A stretch of DNA of 64,000 bases from Streptomyces diastatochromogenes (GTDB lineage Bacteria; Actinomycetota; Actinomycetes; Streptomycetales; Streptomycetaceae): contig JAPTYK010000001.1 of the NCBI GenBank assembly GCA_026913215.1, positions 3,410,001 to 3,474,000 of the forward strand. The letters are read 5' to 3'. Positions 1 through 11,400 of the stretch are shown here, piece after piece. Within the stretch, counting starts at the first letter, position 1; every line of letters starts with the position of its first letter. A program made the translations under genes and the position numbers. Under the pieces are notes generated by a model. It ran no database searches. It was given only the letters and a program-made list of their open reading frames with translations, and had not been told where the DNA came from.

Positions 1-845
1 CGCGGAAGGAGGTCTCGAAGCCGCCGGTCTGGTCCCGGTTGAGATCGAGCGCGGAGAGCGAGGGGTCCATCGCCCCGTCGAGGACGAGCCGGCCGACCCG
101 GGCGGGGAAGAGCTCCGCGTAGGTCGCGCCGAGGAAGGTGCCGTACGACGCCCCCACGTACGTGAGCTTCTCGTCGCCGAGCACCGCCCGCAGGACGTCC
201 ATGTCGCGGGCCGTCTCGACGGTGGAGACGTGGCCCAGGATCCGCCCCGACTTCTTCTCGCAGCCGGCCGCGAAGTCCTTGAAGGCCGCGCCGAGCGCGT
301 TGACCTCCGCCGTGTCGTCGGGGGTCTGGTCGACCTGCGTGTACGTGTCCATCTGCGGGCCGCTCAGGCACTCCACGGGCTCGCTGCGGGCCACGCCGCG
401 CGGGTCGACGGCCACCATGTCGTAGCGGGCGCGGACGGGCGCCGGGTAGCCGATGCCCGCGTACCCCTGGAGGTAGCCGACGGCTGAGCCGCCGGGGCCT
501 CCCGGGTTGACCAGGAGCGAGCCGAGCCGCTTGCCGGGACCGGTGGCCCGCGCCCGGGAGACCGCGAGCTCGACCTCCTCCCGTCCGGCTTCGCGTAGTC
601 GAGCGGGGCCCGCAGCGTGGCGCACTGGAAGCCCTCGACCCCGCAGTTCCGCCACTTCAGCTTCTGGCCGTAGTACTTCCCCAGCTCCGCCGCCTCGGGC
701 GAGGCCGCGGCGGCGGACGCGGAGGCGGCCCCGGCCCGGTCGTCCGGGGCGCCGCGGCGCCGCTCCCGCCCGAACAGCCGGAGAGAATCAGCCCTGCGGC
801 CGCGAGAGCCGTGGCGGACGTACGGAGCAAGCGCCTGGAGTCCAT
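1..845 (-). CDS. Secreted alpha/beta-hydrolase, tripeptidyl aminopeptidase type (S33), 3' end outside window
   Basis: Probably a lipid-anchored exopeptidase acting outside the membrane. The N-terminus (MDSRRLLRTSATALAAAG then LILSGC) is a lipoprotein signal with a lipobox cysteine. Downstream are the family segments KWRNCGVEGFQCATLRAPLDY, VNPGGPGGS (oxyanion region), YDMVAVDPRGVA and the nucleophile elbow VGASYGTFLG. The last readable part is DGAMDPSLSALDLNRDQTGG, after which the gene leaves the window, so the catalytic Asp and His are not visible. The reading frame breaks near 755 and 585, each fitting one missing base. Streptomyces carry several such paralogues, so no gene name is given. 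Confidence 0.85.
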
Positions 846-954
846 CCCGGAGCGTATCCGGACCGGTACGGATCGTGTCCAATCGCCCGAGCGGGGCCGG
901 GGGCGGGCCGGGAGAGGCAGGCCCAGGGGCGGGCCGGGGTCCCGGGCGAGGCCT

Positions 955-1235
955 GGCGTCGGGCCCGGGGCCCGAAGCGAGGACCTGCGTCAGGTCCGGG
1001 GCCCGGGGCGAGGCTCTGCGCCAGGTCCGGGGGCCCGGGGCGAGGCCCTACGTCAGGTCCGGGGCCCGAAGCGAGGCCCTACGTCAGGTCCGGGGTCCCG
1101 GGCGAGGCCCGGCGTCAGGCCCAGGGCCCGGGGTGAGGCCTGGGGCCCTGCATCAGACCCGGGGCCCAAGGCGAGGCCCTGCATCAGACCCGGGCCCCGA
1201 GACGAGGCCCGGCATCAGGCCCGAGGCAGCTCACC
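955..1235. repeat. Degenerate tandem repeat, about 31-bp unit, 8-9 copies
   Basis: The 525-bp gap between the peptidase start and the holB end is filled mainly by imperfect copies of a unit built from gcgaggccctacg, tcaggtccgg and ggcccg. Copies drift towards the right-hand end, where 'catcagacccg' replaces 'gtcaggtccg'. All frames stay open here because of base composition; no gene is supported. Confidence 0.8.
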
Positions 1236-1370
1236 GGCGTCGGCGCCGGTGCCGCCCATCGGCCCCGGTGCAGGCCGTCGGCCCCGGTGCCGGCCTTCAG
1301 ACCCCGGCTCCAACCCACGGCGCCGCTGTCGGTCGCCGGTCCGGAGCCGTCGGGGACGGCCCCGCCCCCG

Positions 1371-2571
1371 TCACCCTCTCAGCGCCATGGTCATCGCCTC
1401 GACCGCGAGCAGCGGGGCCACATTGCGGTCGAGGGCCTTGCGGCAGGCGAGGACGGCTTCGATGCGGCGGAGGGTGCGCTCCGGGGTGGTGTCGCGGGCG
1501 ATGCGCTCCAGGGAGTCGCGGACGTCCGTGTTGGCCAGGGCGGAGCGGGAGCGGAGCTGGAGGGCGAGGACGTCGCGGTAGAAGCCGGTGAGGTCGGTGA
1601 GGGCGAGGTCCAGGCTGTCGCGCTGTGTGCGCGTTCTGCGCCGCTTCTGCCGCTCTTCCAGTTCCTTCATCGCTCCGGCCGTGCCGCGCGGCATCCGGCC
1701 GCCCTGGGCCGCGCCGAGGGCGGCCTTCAGCTCCTCGGTCTCCTTGACGTCGATCTCCTCCGCGACCTGCTTGGCGTCCTCCGCGGCCGCGTCGACCAGC
1801 TCCTGGGCCGCCTTGAGGCAGCCGCCGATGTCGTCGACGCGCAGGGGCAGCTTGAGGACGACGGACCGGCGGGCGCGGGCCCGCTCGTCGGTGGCGAGCC
1901 GCCGGGCCCGGTCGATGTGGCCCTGGGTGGCGCGGGCGGCGGCCTGGGCGACCTCCGGCTCGATGCCGTCGCGCCGTACGAGCACGTCGGCGACGGCCTC
2001 CACCGCCGGGGTGCGCAGCGTCAGGTGGCGGCAGCGGGAGCGGATGGTGGGCAGCACGTCCTCCAGGGAGGGCGCGCAGAGCAGCCAGACCGTGCGCGGC
2101 GCGGGCTCCTCGACGGCCTTCAGGAGCACGTTCCCCGCGCCCTCGGTGAGGCGGTCCGCGTCCTCCAGGACGATGACCTGCCAGCGGCCGCCCGCCGGGG
2201 ACAGCTGGGCGCGCCGGACGAGGTCGCGGGTCTCCTTCACGCCGATGGACAGCAGGTCCGTGCGGACGATCTCGACGTCCGCGTGCGTGCCGACGAGCGT
2301 CGTGTGGCAGCCGTCGCAGAAGCCGCAGCCGGGGCCCCGCCGAGCGCCCGGTCGGGGCTCACGCACTGCAGGGCGGCGGCGAAGGCGCGCGCCGCGGTCG
2401 CTCTGCCGGACCCGGGCGGGCCGGTGAAGAGCCAGGCGTGGGTCATCTTGGAGGCCTCGGGGCCGGCTCTCCGGCGGCGTGGGCGGTCACGAGCGCGTCG
2501 GCGTCGAGCGCGGCGGCGGAGAGCTGCTCCTCGACCCGGGTCTGTCCGACCAGGTCGTCCCATACGGCCAT
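1371..2571 (-). CDS. holB: DNA polymerase III delta' subunit
   Basis: Clamp-loader subunit of the replicative polymerase (AAA+ family). The start is ATG at 2571 giving MAVWDDLVGQ. Visible motifs are Walker A FTGPPGSGRATAARAF, the zinc-binding cysteine cluster CGFCDGCHTTLVGTH, EIVRTDLLSIGVKETRDLV, the Walker B-like VIVLEDADRLTEGAGNVLLK, the EEPAPRTVWLL segment and the arginine finger region TIRSRCRHL. Length (about 400 residues) is normal for actinobacteria. The frame changes near 2460 and 2340, together fitting two missing bases. It lies next to tmk and topA, the usual Streptomyces order, but is separated from them by the two-component/ABC block. Confidence 0.93.
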
Positions 2572-2744
2572 GTCTGCCCCTCCTCAGGTACGTCCTCCAT
2601 TGTGGGGCAGCGCTCTGACAACCCCCGCCGGGCTGTGGACAACCTCCCCCGCCCCCGCCCGGCTGTGGACAACCACCCGCCCCGGACCCACCGGGCTGTG
2701 GACGGGTCCCACTCACGCCCCCTCACACTCGGCTCACGCCCCGC

Positions 2745-2918
2745 TCACGCCTCGCCGCGCGACCTGGTCAGCCACAGCCCGACCGCCGAACCGAGCAGGA
2801 CCACGCCGGTGCCGACGCTCCCGACGATCTGGAGGGAGCCGGTCCAGCCGGCGAAGGTGCTGATGAAGACGTTGGCCAGGACGCTCGCGGTGAGCAGCAG
2901 CCAGAGAAGGGCGCGCAT
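2745..2918 (-). CDS. Small two-helix membrane protein
   Basis: A 57-residue protein of unknown function. ATG at 2918 is preceded by GGAGG at a suitable distance. Two hydrophobic segments are visible (ALLWLLLTASVLANVFIS and SLQIVGSVGTGVVLLGSAV) followed by a short basic tail. It lies between holB and the histidine kinase, reading away from the kinase. Similar small membrane proteins are common in Streptomyces. Confidence 0.6.
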   Translation of the reverse strand: MRALLWLLLTASVLANVFISTFAGWTGSLQIVGSVGTGVVLLGSAVGLWLTRSRGEA

Positions 2919-3078
2919 GGGATGCCTCCGTGGAGTGGGTTCCTCAAGGGGCCGGGTCGTTCCCGGCGACTCTTCGATCTTGGTCTCCGCGGCGTCCCCG
3001 CACAGCCGTGCCCGCCCCCGGAGCGAAGGTGTAGCCCGCTCCACCGTCTCCCCCACGGCCGCCGCCTACCCTGGCTCC

Positions 3079-4259
3079 ATGCGCGAGGCGATCAAGGAAA
3101 CGGGCCGGGCGTGGCGCCATCTCACGATCGGCACCGCGCTCTCCCTCCTCTGCTACCTGATGGTGGGCGTCGTCCTCTTCACCGCCTGCCTCACCCTCAC
3201 GGTCATCGGCTCCGGGGTGCTCCCCGAGAGCGTGCTGCTGCTGCGCCGCCTCGCCGGCTGGGAGCGGCGCCGGACCGCCGCGTGGACCGGGACGCCCGTC
3301 CCGGAGGCGTACCTGCCGCTCGAAGGCCCCCTCCCGCGCGCGTGCGGACCGCGGTCGCCGACCCGGGGACCCGGCATGACCTGATCTGGGCCGCCGCACA
3401 GCTGCTCTACGGCTCGGTGCTCTGGTACCTCTCGCTGGTCCTCTGGGTGCCCGCGCTCCTGGTCGACGGCGTCTGGACCGGGCTCGCGGGGCGGCGGCCG
3501 GTGCTGCTGCCGCTGATCGGCCGGCTGGCGCGCCTGGAGGCCGACTGGTCGCGCGCGCTGCTCACCCCGGCCCCGTCGGCGGTCCGGGACGCCGCCCTCG
3601 CCGCCCGCGTCGAGGAGCTCACGGCCACCCGGGCGGGCGCGATCGCCGCGCACGGCGCCGAGCTGCGCCGGATCGAGCGCGACCTCCACGACGGCGCGCA
3701 GGCCCGCCTGGTGGCGCTGTCCATGCGGATCGGCCTCGCCCGGCGCGCGTACGACTCCGATCCCGCGACCGCGCGGAAACTCCTCGACGACGCCCAGACG
3801 CAGGCCGAGGAGGCCCTGGCGGAGCTGCGGCACGTGGTGCGCGGCATCCACCCGCCGATCCTCACCGACCGCGGCCTGACCGGGGCGGTGCGGGCGCTCG
3901 CCGCGAGCAGCGGCCTGGCGGTGGAGGTGGCGGTGACCGGCCTCGGCGACCCCGCGCAGGACGGCCCCGCGCCCCCGCCGCCGTGGAGGCCGCCGCGTAC
4001 TTCGTGGTCGCCGAGGCGCTCACGAACGCCGCCAAGCACAGCGGCGCCGACCGCGCCGCCGTCTCCCTCGTCCGTGAACCGGCCGCCCTACGCGTGCGCG
4101 TGCGGGACGAGGGCGCGGCAGGGCCGAGGCGGGCGAGAGCGGCGGCTCCGGTCTGACCGGCATGCGGCGGCGGGTCGCCGCGCTCGACGGCACCGTACGA
4201 CTGACCAGCCCCGGAGGGGCCCGACCGTGATCGAAGTGGAGCTTCCGTGCGTGTGGTGA
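3079..4259 (+). CDS. Two-component sensor histidine kinase (HisKA_3 type)
   Basis: A membrane sensor that would phosphorylate the adjacent LuxR-type regulator. The N-terminus (MREAIKETGRAWRHL) precedes hydrophobic helices, including a Streptomyces-type sensor region ending around residue 170. The dimerisation/phosphoacceptor box is ELRRIERDLHDGAQARLVAL with the conserved HD pair, followed by LRHVVRGIHPPILTDRGLTGA and, in a shifted frame, the N box AEALTNAAKHSGA and the G box GLTGMRRRVAALDG. Frame breaks occur near 3345, 3980 and 4130. The stop overlaps the regulator start, implying translational coupling. Confidence 0.9.
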
Positions 4260-4890
4260 TCGCCGAGGACAACGCCCTCCTCAGGGAGGGCCTGGTCCTG
4301 CTGCTGACCTCGTCCGGCCACGAGGTCGCCGGGGTCGCGGCCACCGGCCCCGAGATCCTGCCGCTGCTCCTGGAACACCGGCCGGACGTGGCCGTCCTCG
4401 ACGTGCGGCTGCCGCCCGGCTTCCGCGACGAGGGGCTGCGGGCGGCGCTCGCGGCCCGCGAGCGGCTCCCGGACCTTCCGGTGCTGGTGCTCTCCCAGTA
4501 CGTCGAGGAGACGTACGCGGCCGAGCTCCTGGGCGGCGGCGCGCGCGGGTCGGCTACCTCCTGAAGGACCGGGTGGGCCGGGTGGACGAGTTCCTGGACG
4601 CCCTGGAACGGGTCGCGTCCGGCGGTACGGCCCTGGACCCGGAGGTCGTCACCGAGCTGATGGCCCGCCGCCGCGACGACCCGCTGGACTCCCTCACGCC
4701 CCGCGAGCGCGAGGCCCTCGCCCTGATGGCCCAGGGCCACGACAACGGCACGATCGCCCGCTCGATGGTGATCACCGAGCGGGCCGTGCACAAGCACATC
4801 GGGAACGTCTTCCTGAAGCTCGGCCTGCCGCCGACCGACAGCGGCGGCCACCGCCGGGTCCTCGCCGTCCTCGCCTACCTCAACGCCTGA
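4247..4890 (+). CDS. LuxR-family response regulator
   Basis: Partner of the upstream kinase. GTG at 4247 overlaps the kinase stop. The receiver domain shows MRVVIAEDNALLREG (acidic pair) and the phosphoacceptor Asp in VAVLDVRLPPG, with the conserved Lys in YLLKDRVG once a missing base near 4553 is restored. The output domain LTPREREALALMAQGHDNGTIA...AVHKHIGNVFLKLGL is a NarL/LuxR helix-turn-helix. The gene converges on the ABC permease gene and overlaps its end by 11 bp. The divergent ABC exporter is the likely target, but this is inferred from context only. Confidence 0.92.
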
Positions 4891-7309
4891 GCTCCTTCCG
4901 GGCGACCGGCAGGAACACCCCGCGACGACCGTGACGAGCACGACGCCCGCGAGCGTGCCGGCCTGCGCGGGCGGCAGGTACGGCAGCCCGCCGGTGAGCG
5001 CCCAGGCGAACGCGGTCAGCGGCAGCGCGCCCACCACGAGCCCCAGGAGGAGGCCCGCCGCGGTCAGGAAGCCCGCCTCCAGGCCGAGCATCCGGCGCAG
5101 CTGACCGGCGGACGCGCCGACCTGCCGCAGGAGTCCCAGCTCGCCGCGCCGCCCGGCGCCGATCAGGGCGAGGGTGCTCAGGACGGAGAGGAGGGTGAGC
5201 CCGCCGATCGCGGCGACGATCCCGCCGGAGACGAGCGCGTTCAGCTCGGCCCCGGGAGGGGTCACCGCCTCGGGCGCGACGGGGCGGCGCCCCGGGTCCC
5301 CGCCGCCAGCACGCGCGCGGGTGCGGATCGCTCATGTGCGGGGCCAGTTCGGCCTTCGGCAGCAGGAACTCTCCGAGGGCGAGCGACCGTTCGTACACCG
5401 CGACCACCTCCAGGCGCTTCGGCGTCCCGTCGCCGAACCGCAGCTCCACCGTCGAACCGGGCCTCACCTCAAGGGACTCGGCCATGGTCGCGCCCACCGC
5501 GACCGTGCCGGCCCGGCCGAGTCCGGACAGGTCGCCGGCGACGACGCCCGGGTCGAGCGTGCCCGCGAGCCCGGCGGCGTCCACGCCGAGGACCGGGAGC
5601 CGGTCGAGGCGCGGCGATCCGGCCTCCGTGCGGGCCAGGACCACCGAGGAACGCAGCACGTCCGTGGCCGCCCGCACCCCGGGAGCCTGCGCACGTGCTC
5701 CGCCGTCGTGCCGGTGAACGCCAGGTCGGCGGTGGTCGCGGCCCGTGCCTGCGCGGCCGCGGCCCGCTCCACGGTGGCCCCCGCCGAGAGCTGCACCAGC
5801 GCGAACGCGGTGACCAGGACGACGGGGACGAGCGCGGCCCCGAGCCTGCGCGAGTGCGCGGCCGCACCCGCGGCCGTGAGCCGTCCGGGCGCCCCGCCCA
5901 ACCGCCGGAACGGCCGGTCCAGGACCGCCATCGCGGCCCCGCGATCCACGGCCCGAGCAGCGCGCACCCGGCGACCAGCGTCAGCACGGCCGCCCCGGCG
6001 GCCGCCGCGCCGCGTCGCCGCCCTGGAGCGCGGCCGTACCGGCCGAGCCCGCGCCGAGCACGAGCAGCACGATCCCGGTGACACGGCGGGCGCCGCCCTT
6101 GCCCCGGCGGCCCGGGTGCCCCGGTCGGCGCATCGCGAAGAGCACCACGAAACGGGCGAGGCCCACCACGAGGACGGCGACGGCGAGGACGGCGACGAAC
6201 AGCCAGGGCGGAGTGGGAGTTCGAGACCCTCCGGTACGACTCCGGTACGGGCCCGCAGCATCGACCACAGCGCCAGGAACACCGGCCCGGACACGAGCAC
6301 GCCGAGCAGGGCCGCCACACCCGCCACCCGGGTCACCTCCCGGCCCGCCGCTCCCCGCACCTGACGGGGCGTCGCACCGGCCGAGAGCAGCATCTCCCGC
6401 TCGGCGGCGCGCTGTTGGAGTGCCTGCGCGACGAGCGAGGCGAGGACGAGGACGGCGACCAGGACGACGTTCGCGGCGACGGCCGCGAGGAGTTCGAGGA
6501 GCTCCGCGCGCGCGGGCGGCGCGCCGAGGTGCTCGGCGCCGCCCCGGCCGTCCCCGGTGAGGGCCCGCAGCGGCCGACCCGCGGCGGTGTCCTTCAACCC
6601 GGCCTCGTCCAGGGCGGCCCGCACGCGCGCGTGGAGGGTGTCCACCGGTACGCCGGGCTCCGCGAGGACCCCGACGGCGTCCACGGCACCGGGTGCCCGG
6701 CGAGCCGCCGCGCCTCCCCGCCGTGACGTACACCGCGGCCGGCCCTCGGCCACGCCGACGACCTCGCGGCCGGCGACGGTGTCCCCGATCGCGGCGCCGA
6801 GGCCGGCGCCCACCACGGTCTCCCCGGCCCCCGGGGCTCCCGCCCGTCGGTCAGCCGGTACGGGGCGAGCCGGGCCGCCTCCCAGGAACGCCCGGGGTAC
6901 GCGCGCGTGTCGGCGGACTCCGCGCCCCGTCCCGTACGGCGAGCGCGTCGGCGGAACCCGCACGCCCTTCCCGTACGACGAAGGTGTCGTCCGGGACCGC
7001 CTCCCGTACCCCCGGCACGGCCCGCAGGACGGCGACGGCCGCGTCGGGGACCCGTACCCGCTCGGTCAGTCCCGCCGTCACGGTCGTCGGCTCGCTGCCC
7101 CACGGCGTGGCCGTCCAGCGGACCTCCTGGTCCCCGGCGACGACGACGGGCGCGGCGGCGTACCGCTCCACGCGCGCGTGGCCGAGCCCCACGGAGCCGA
7201 GCGCGAGCGCCAGGGCACCGAGCAGCGCGGAGGTGACGACGACGGCCGCGAACACGGCGGCCCACGCCTTGCGATGGGCCCGCAGCGAGCGCGCGGCGAG
7301 CAGCCGCAC
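4880..7309 (-). CDS. FtsX/MacB-family ABC transporter permease
   Basis: Large permease with two FtsX domains, the membrane partner of the ATPase upstream on the same strand. The N-terminus [20 protein letters not shown] leads into a transmembrane helix and a long extracytoplasmic domain. Central FtsX helices are visible ([35 protein letters not shown]) and the C-terminal set ([44 protein letters not shown]) ends [12 protein letters not shown]. Several frame breaks scatter it over all three frames. The start is uncertain: a GTG at 7503 overlapping the ATPase stop could add a repeat-encoded leader. Confidence 0.85.
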
Positions 7310-7323
7310 GGCGGGTTCCGGAA

Positions 7324-7500
7324 GCGGCTCGCGGACGGCTCTCCACTCCGGCTCGCGGACGGTTCCGCACTCCGGCTCACGGACGGCTCTCCACTCCGGC
7401 TCGCGGACGGTTCTGCACTCCGACTCACGGACGGCTCTCCGCTACGACTCTCAGACGGTTCTCCGCTACGACTGCTCACGGGCAGTTCCGCGCTCCGGCT
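7324..7500. repeat. 24-bp tandem repeat, about seven copies
   Basis: Units of 24 bp (pattern cggctcgcggacggctctccactc with alternating variants) fill the space between the ATPase stop and the permease start. Read on the minus strand from GTG 7503 they give alternating SRSGEPSV and SRSAEPSA octapeptides. The period is a multiple of three, so the array could be translated. Confidence 0.85.
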
Positions 7501-8383
7501 CACCGCGTCACCGCCAGGGACCGCCCCGCGCCACCGAAACCGCCGGGCACACCCCGTACGTCCACCCCGCCGGAACCGCCGGGCACCTCCCGTACGCCCA
7601 TCCCGCCGAAAGCACCGGGCACCTCCCGCGCACCCGCCCCGCCGAGAGCGCCGAACATCTCCCGTACGCCCGCCTCGTGCGGGCGGTCGAGGCGGCCGGC
7701 GATCCGGCCCCGGTCGAGGAAGACGGCCTCGTCGGCCCAGGTGGCGGCGGTCGGGTCATGGGTGACGAGGACGACGGTGTGGCCCCGCTCGTCGACCGCG
7801 CGCCGCAGCAGGGCGAGGACCTCGGCCGCCGTGACCGGGTCGAGGGCGGCGGTGGGCTCGTCGGCGAAGACGACCTCGGGCTCGTTGATCAGGGCGCGGG
7901 CGATCGCCACCCGCTGGCGCTGGCCGCCGGAGAGGTTCTCGGGCCGGTCCTCGGACCGGTCGGCGAGCCCGACGGCGTCGAGACCGGCCAGGGCACGGGC
8001 GTCGAGTGCCCGGCCCTCGCGGGCCCCGGCGAGGAGCAGCGGCAGGGTGACGTTCTCGCGCACGTTCAGGGCGGAGACGAGGTTGAGCGACTGGAAGACG
8101 AAGCCGATCCGGTCGCGCCGGAGCCGGGTCAGGCCGGCCGCCTTCAGGGTCGCGAGGTCGGTGCCCCGATCCGTACCCGCCCGGCCGTCGGCCGTTCGAG
8201 TCCGGCCGCGCAGCGCAGCAGGGTGGACTTGCCGGACCCCGAGCGGCCCATCACGGCCAGGAGGCGCCCGCGCGGCACGACCAGGTCGACCCCGTCGAGC
8301 GCGGGCGCCCCGCCTCCGTACGCACGGCTCACCCCGGCCAGGGCGAGGGCGGCGCCGTTCTCCGTCACTGCTGTCGTCGTCAT
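7500..8383 (-). CDS. ABC transporter ATPase (MacB/LolD type)
   Basis: Energises the adjacent FtsX-type permease. ATG at 8383 gives [10 protein letters not shown]. Motifs: Walker [20 protein letters not shown], signature [17 protein letters not shown], Walker [15 protein letters not shown], and switch His in [10 protein letters not shown]. The frame breaks between 8063 and 8144. After the catalytic domain there is an unusual glycine-rich tail made of imperfect repeats ([36 protein letters not shown]). The tail is not part of the family and may be another repeat expansion. A large palindrome lies just upstream of the start. Confidence 0.92.
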
Positions 8384-8438
8384 ACCGGAAACGCTAGAAA
8401 AGCGCAGGTCACAGCGGTATGGGGCAGGCTGCCGGAGT

Positions 8439-8462
8439 GGGGGTGGAGCTAGCTCCACCCCC
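8439..8462. promoter_or_regulatory. Perfect 24-bp palindrome, probable operator of the ABC exporter
   Basis: Half-site GGGGGTGGAGCT is followed directly by its exact complement, with no spacer. It lies 56 bp upstream of the ATPase start and between that gene and the 3' end of the tmk fusion, a suitable place for a dimeric regulator such as the neighbouring LuxR-type response regulator. Its binding partner is inferred from position only. Confidence 0.6.
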
Positions 8463-8470
8463 CGGGGGGC

Positions 8471-11400
8471 TCAGCGGCGGCGCGGGCCGCCGTCCTCGTC
8501 CTCGTGCGGGCCGAACAGCTCGTCCGCGAGGGTCGGGAGGTCGTCGAGCGGGGTCTCCTCGGCCCAGTCGGAGCGGCGGCGCGGCCGGCCGTTCTCGTCG
8601 AGCTGGGGCAGCTCCCGGGTCCGGTCGTTCGCACCGTGCGGCTCGTCACGCGCATCGCGCGCGTCACGCCCGTCGTGCCCGTCGTGCCCGTCGTGCCCGT
8701 CGTGCCCGTCGTGCCCGTCGCGGAAGATGCCCTGCGGCACCCGGTCGGCCGGGTCGGACGCCCGGGGACCCCGTACGGCAGGCAGCACGGCGGTCTCGTC
8801 GACGGCGCGCGGGTCCCGGATCTGCGGCATGACGGCGGTCTCCGCCTCGGGCCGCACGATCGGCGTCTCGACGGTGACCTCCTCCGGGAGACCTTCGGCG
8901 CGTCCGGCTTCACGATCGGCGTCGGCACGGTGACCTCGTTGGCCGACTCCGGGACGGCCTTCGACGGCTCCTGAGCGGTCTTCGACGACTCCCGCGCGGC
9001 ACGAGCGGCATGCTCGGCCGCCGCGCGCTCCGCCGCCGCCGTCCGCTCCGCAGCGGCCTTCTCCGCCGCCTCCCGCTCCCGGGCGGCCTTCTCCCGGGCC
9101 GCCTTCGCGGCCTCCGCGCGCCGGGCGGCGGCGAGCTCGGCGGCGGCGCGCTCGGCCTCCGCACGCTCCGCGGCCGCCTTCGCCGCGGCCTCGGCGGCGA
9201 TCGTCTCGGCGGCGGCCTTCGCCGCTGCCTCCTCCGCCGCCTTCACGGCCGCGGCGGCCTCGGCCATCCGGCGGGCCTCCTCGGCACGGAGCAGGGCCTC
9301 CTCGGCCTTGCGCTGCTTCTCCAGGCGGCGTTCCTCGGCCTCGGCCCGCAGCCGGGCCTCCTCCTCGGCCTCCTTGCGGAGCCGCTCGGCCTCCTCCCGG
9401 CGGGCCTTCTCCTCGGCGGCGAGGCGACGGCGCTCCTCCTCCGCGGCGGCCTCGGCCGCGAGGCGCTCCTCCTCGGCCCGGCGACGCTCCTCCTCGGCCT
9501 TCCGCTCGGCCTCCAGACGGCGCGCCTCTTCCTCCTCGCGGCGCTTGCGCTCCTCCTCCTCGGCACGGAGCTTCGCGAGCTGCTCCTGCCGCTCGCGCTC
9601 CAGGCGCTCCTCCTCGGCCTTGCGGGCGGCCTCTTCCTCCGCCAGGCGCCGGGCCTCCTCCTCGGCCTTCCGGCGGGCCTCCTCCGCGGCCTTCACCTCG
9701 GCCTCGGAGAGCGGGAGCATCCGGTCGAGCCGGTGGCGCACGACGGTGGTGACGGCCTCCGGCTCCTGGCCGGCGTCGACCACGAGGTAGCGGCTGGGGT
9801 CGGCGGCCGCGAGGGCGAGGAATCCGGCCCGTACGCGCGCGTGGAACTCCGGCGGCTCGGACTCAAGGCGGTCCGGCGCCTCGGTGAACCGTTCCCGCGC
9901 GGTCTCCGGGGAGACGTCCAGGACCACGGTCAGGTGCGGCACGAGACCGTCGGTCGCCCAGCGCGAGATGCGGGCGATCTCCGTCGGGGACAGGTCGCGG
10001 CCCGCGCCCTGGTAGGCCACGGACGAGTCGATGTACCGGTCGGAGAGGACGATCGCGCCCCGCTCCAGGGCCGGACGGACCAGCGAGTCGACGTGCTCCG
10101 CGCGGTCGGCCGCGTACAGCAGGGCCTCGGCCCGGTTCGAGAGCCCCGCCGACGACACGTCGAGGAGGATCGAGCGGAGCCGCTTGCCGATCGGCGTGGC
10201 ACCCGGCTCGCGGGTGACGACGACCTCGTGGCCCTTGGCGCGGATCCACTCGGCGAGCGCCTGGACCTGCGTGGACTTCCCGGCGCCGTCGCCGCCCTCC
10301 AGGGCGATGAAGAAACCGGTCGGGGACGGCGCCTGGACCGGGTCGGAGCCGCGCAGCGTCGCGCAGGTCGCGGCGGAGCGGGACGCCCGCCCGGTCGTCG
10401 GTCTTCGCCAGGACCAGCGCGGCCACCGGAAGCAGCAGGGCGCCGACGAGCGCGAGCGTGAAGGCGGCGCCGCCGTGCGCGAAGACGAAGTCGCCGGAGG
10501 CGAGCCGGTGCGGCCCGATCGCGGCGGCGAGCAGCGGGGCCGCGAGCGCCCCGAGGCCCATGGCGACCCGCGCGGTGGCCTGGAGGTGCTCGGTGGTCCG
10601 GGCCCGGCGGGCTCCTCGGTCTCCTGGTCGACCAGGGTGTGGCCGGTGTTCGCGGCGACCCCGGCCGCGTACCCGGCGAGGGCCGCGAGGAACAGCACGG
10701 TCGCCGTGTCCGGGACCAGGCCCGTCGCGATCAGCGCGATGCCGGTGACGGCGAGCGCCAGCGCGAGCAGCCGGCGCCGGGACAGCACCGGCAGGACGGA
10801 ACCCGCCGTGCGGATGCCGACGGCCGTCGCGCCGCTCAGCGCCAGGATCAGCAGGGCGTACGTGACGGGCCCGCCGCCCAGGTCGTACGCGTCGAGCACC
10901 GCGAGGGACGCGGCCGCGGCGATCGCCCCGGCGACGGTGGCGGAGGCCAGGACGAGCAGCGGCAGGACGCCGGTGCGGCCCCTGCCCTCCTCGGAGCCGG
11001 CCTTCCCGTCGGCCGGCGCAGGCCCTCCAGGGGCGAGCGGGGCCGGGGCGTCTGCCCGCCGGGCAGCGCCATCGCGTACAGGACGGTGACGGAGGCCGCG
11101 AACAGTCCGGCGGCCACGTACGAGCCGAGGGCCGCCTGATGCAGCGAGAACCAGTCGATCCCGGCGCCCAGCAGGTTGCCGACGAGGGTGGCGACGAGCA
11201 GCACGGCGGCCGCGGCGGGGACCGCGAGGAAACCGGTCCGCAGGGACAGCCGGCGCAGCGCCCCGAGGTGGTCGGGCAGCGGCCGCACGGCGGCGCCCTC
11301 AAGCGGCGGGGCGGGCAGCAGCGCGGGCGCCGCGCCCTCGCGGCCGATCGTCCACAGGCGTTCGGCCGCACCGGTGACGAAGACGGTGCCGAGCAGGTAC

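Noticed and set aside
9010..10461. Leu/Arg/Gly-rich plus-strand frame over the kinase fusion
   Set aside because: It is the complement of the Glu/Ala/Lys coiled-coil codons, not a gene.
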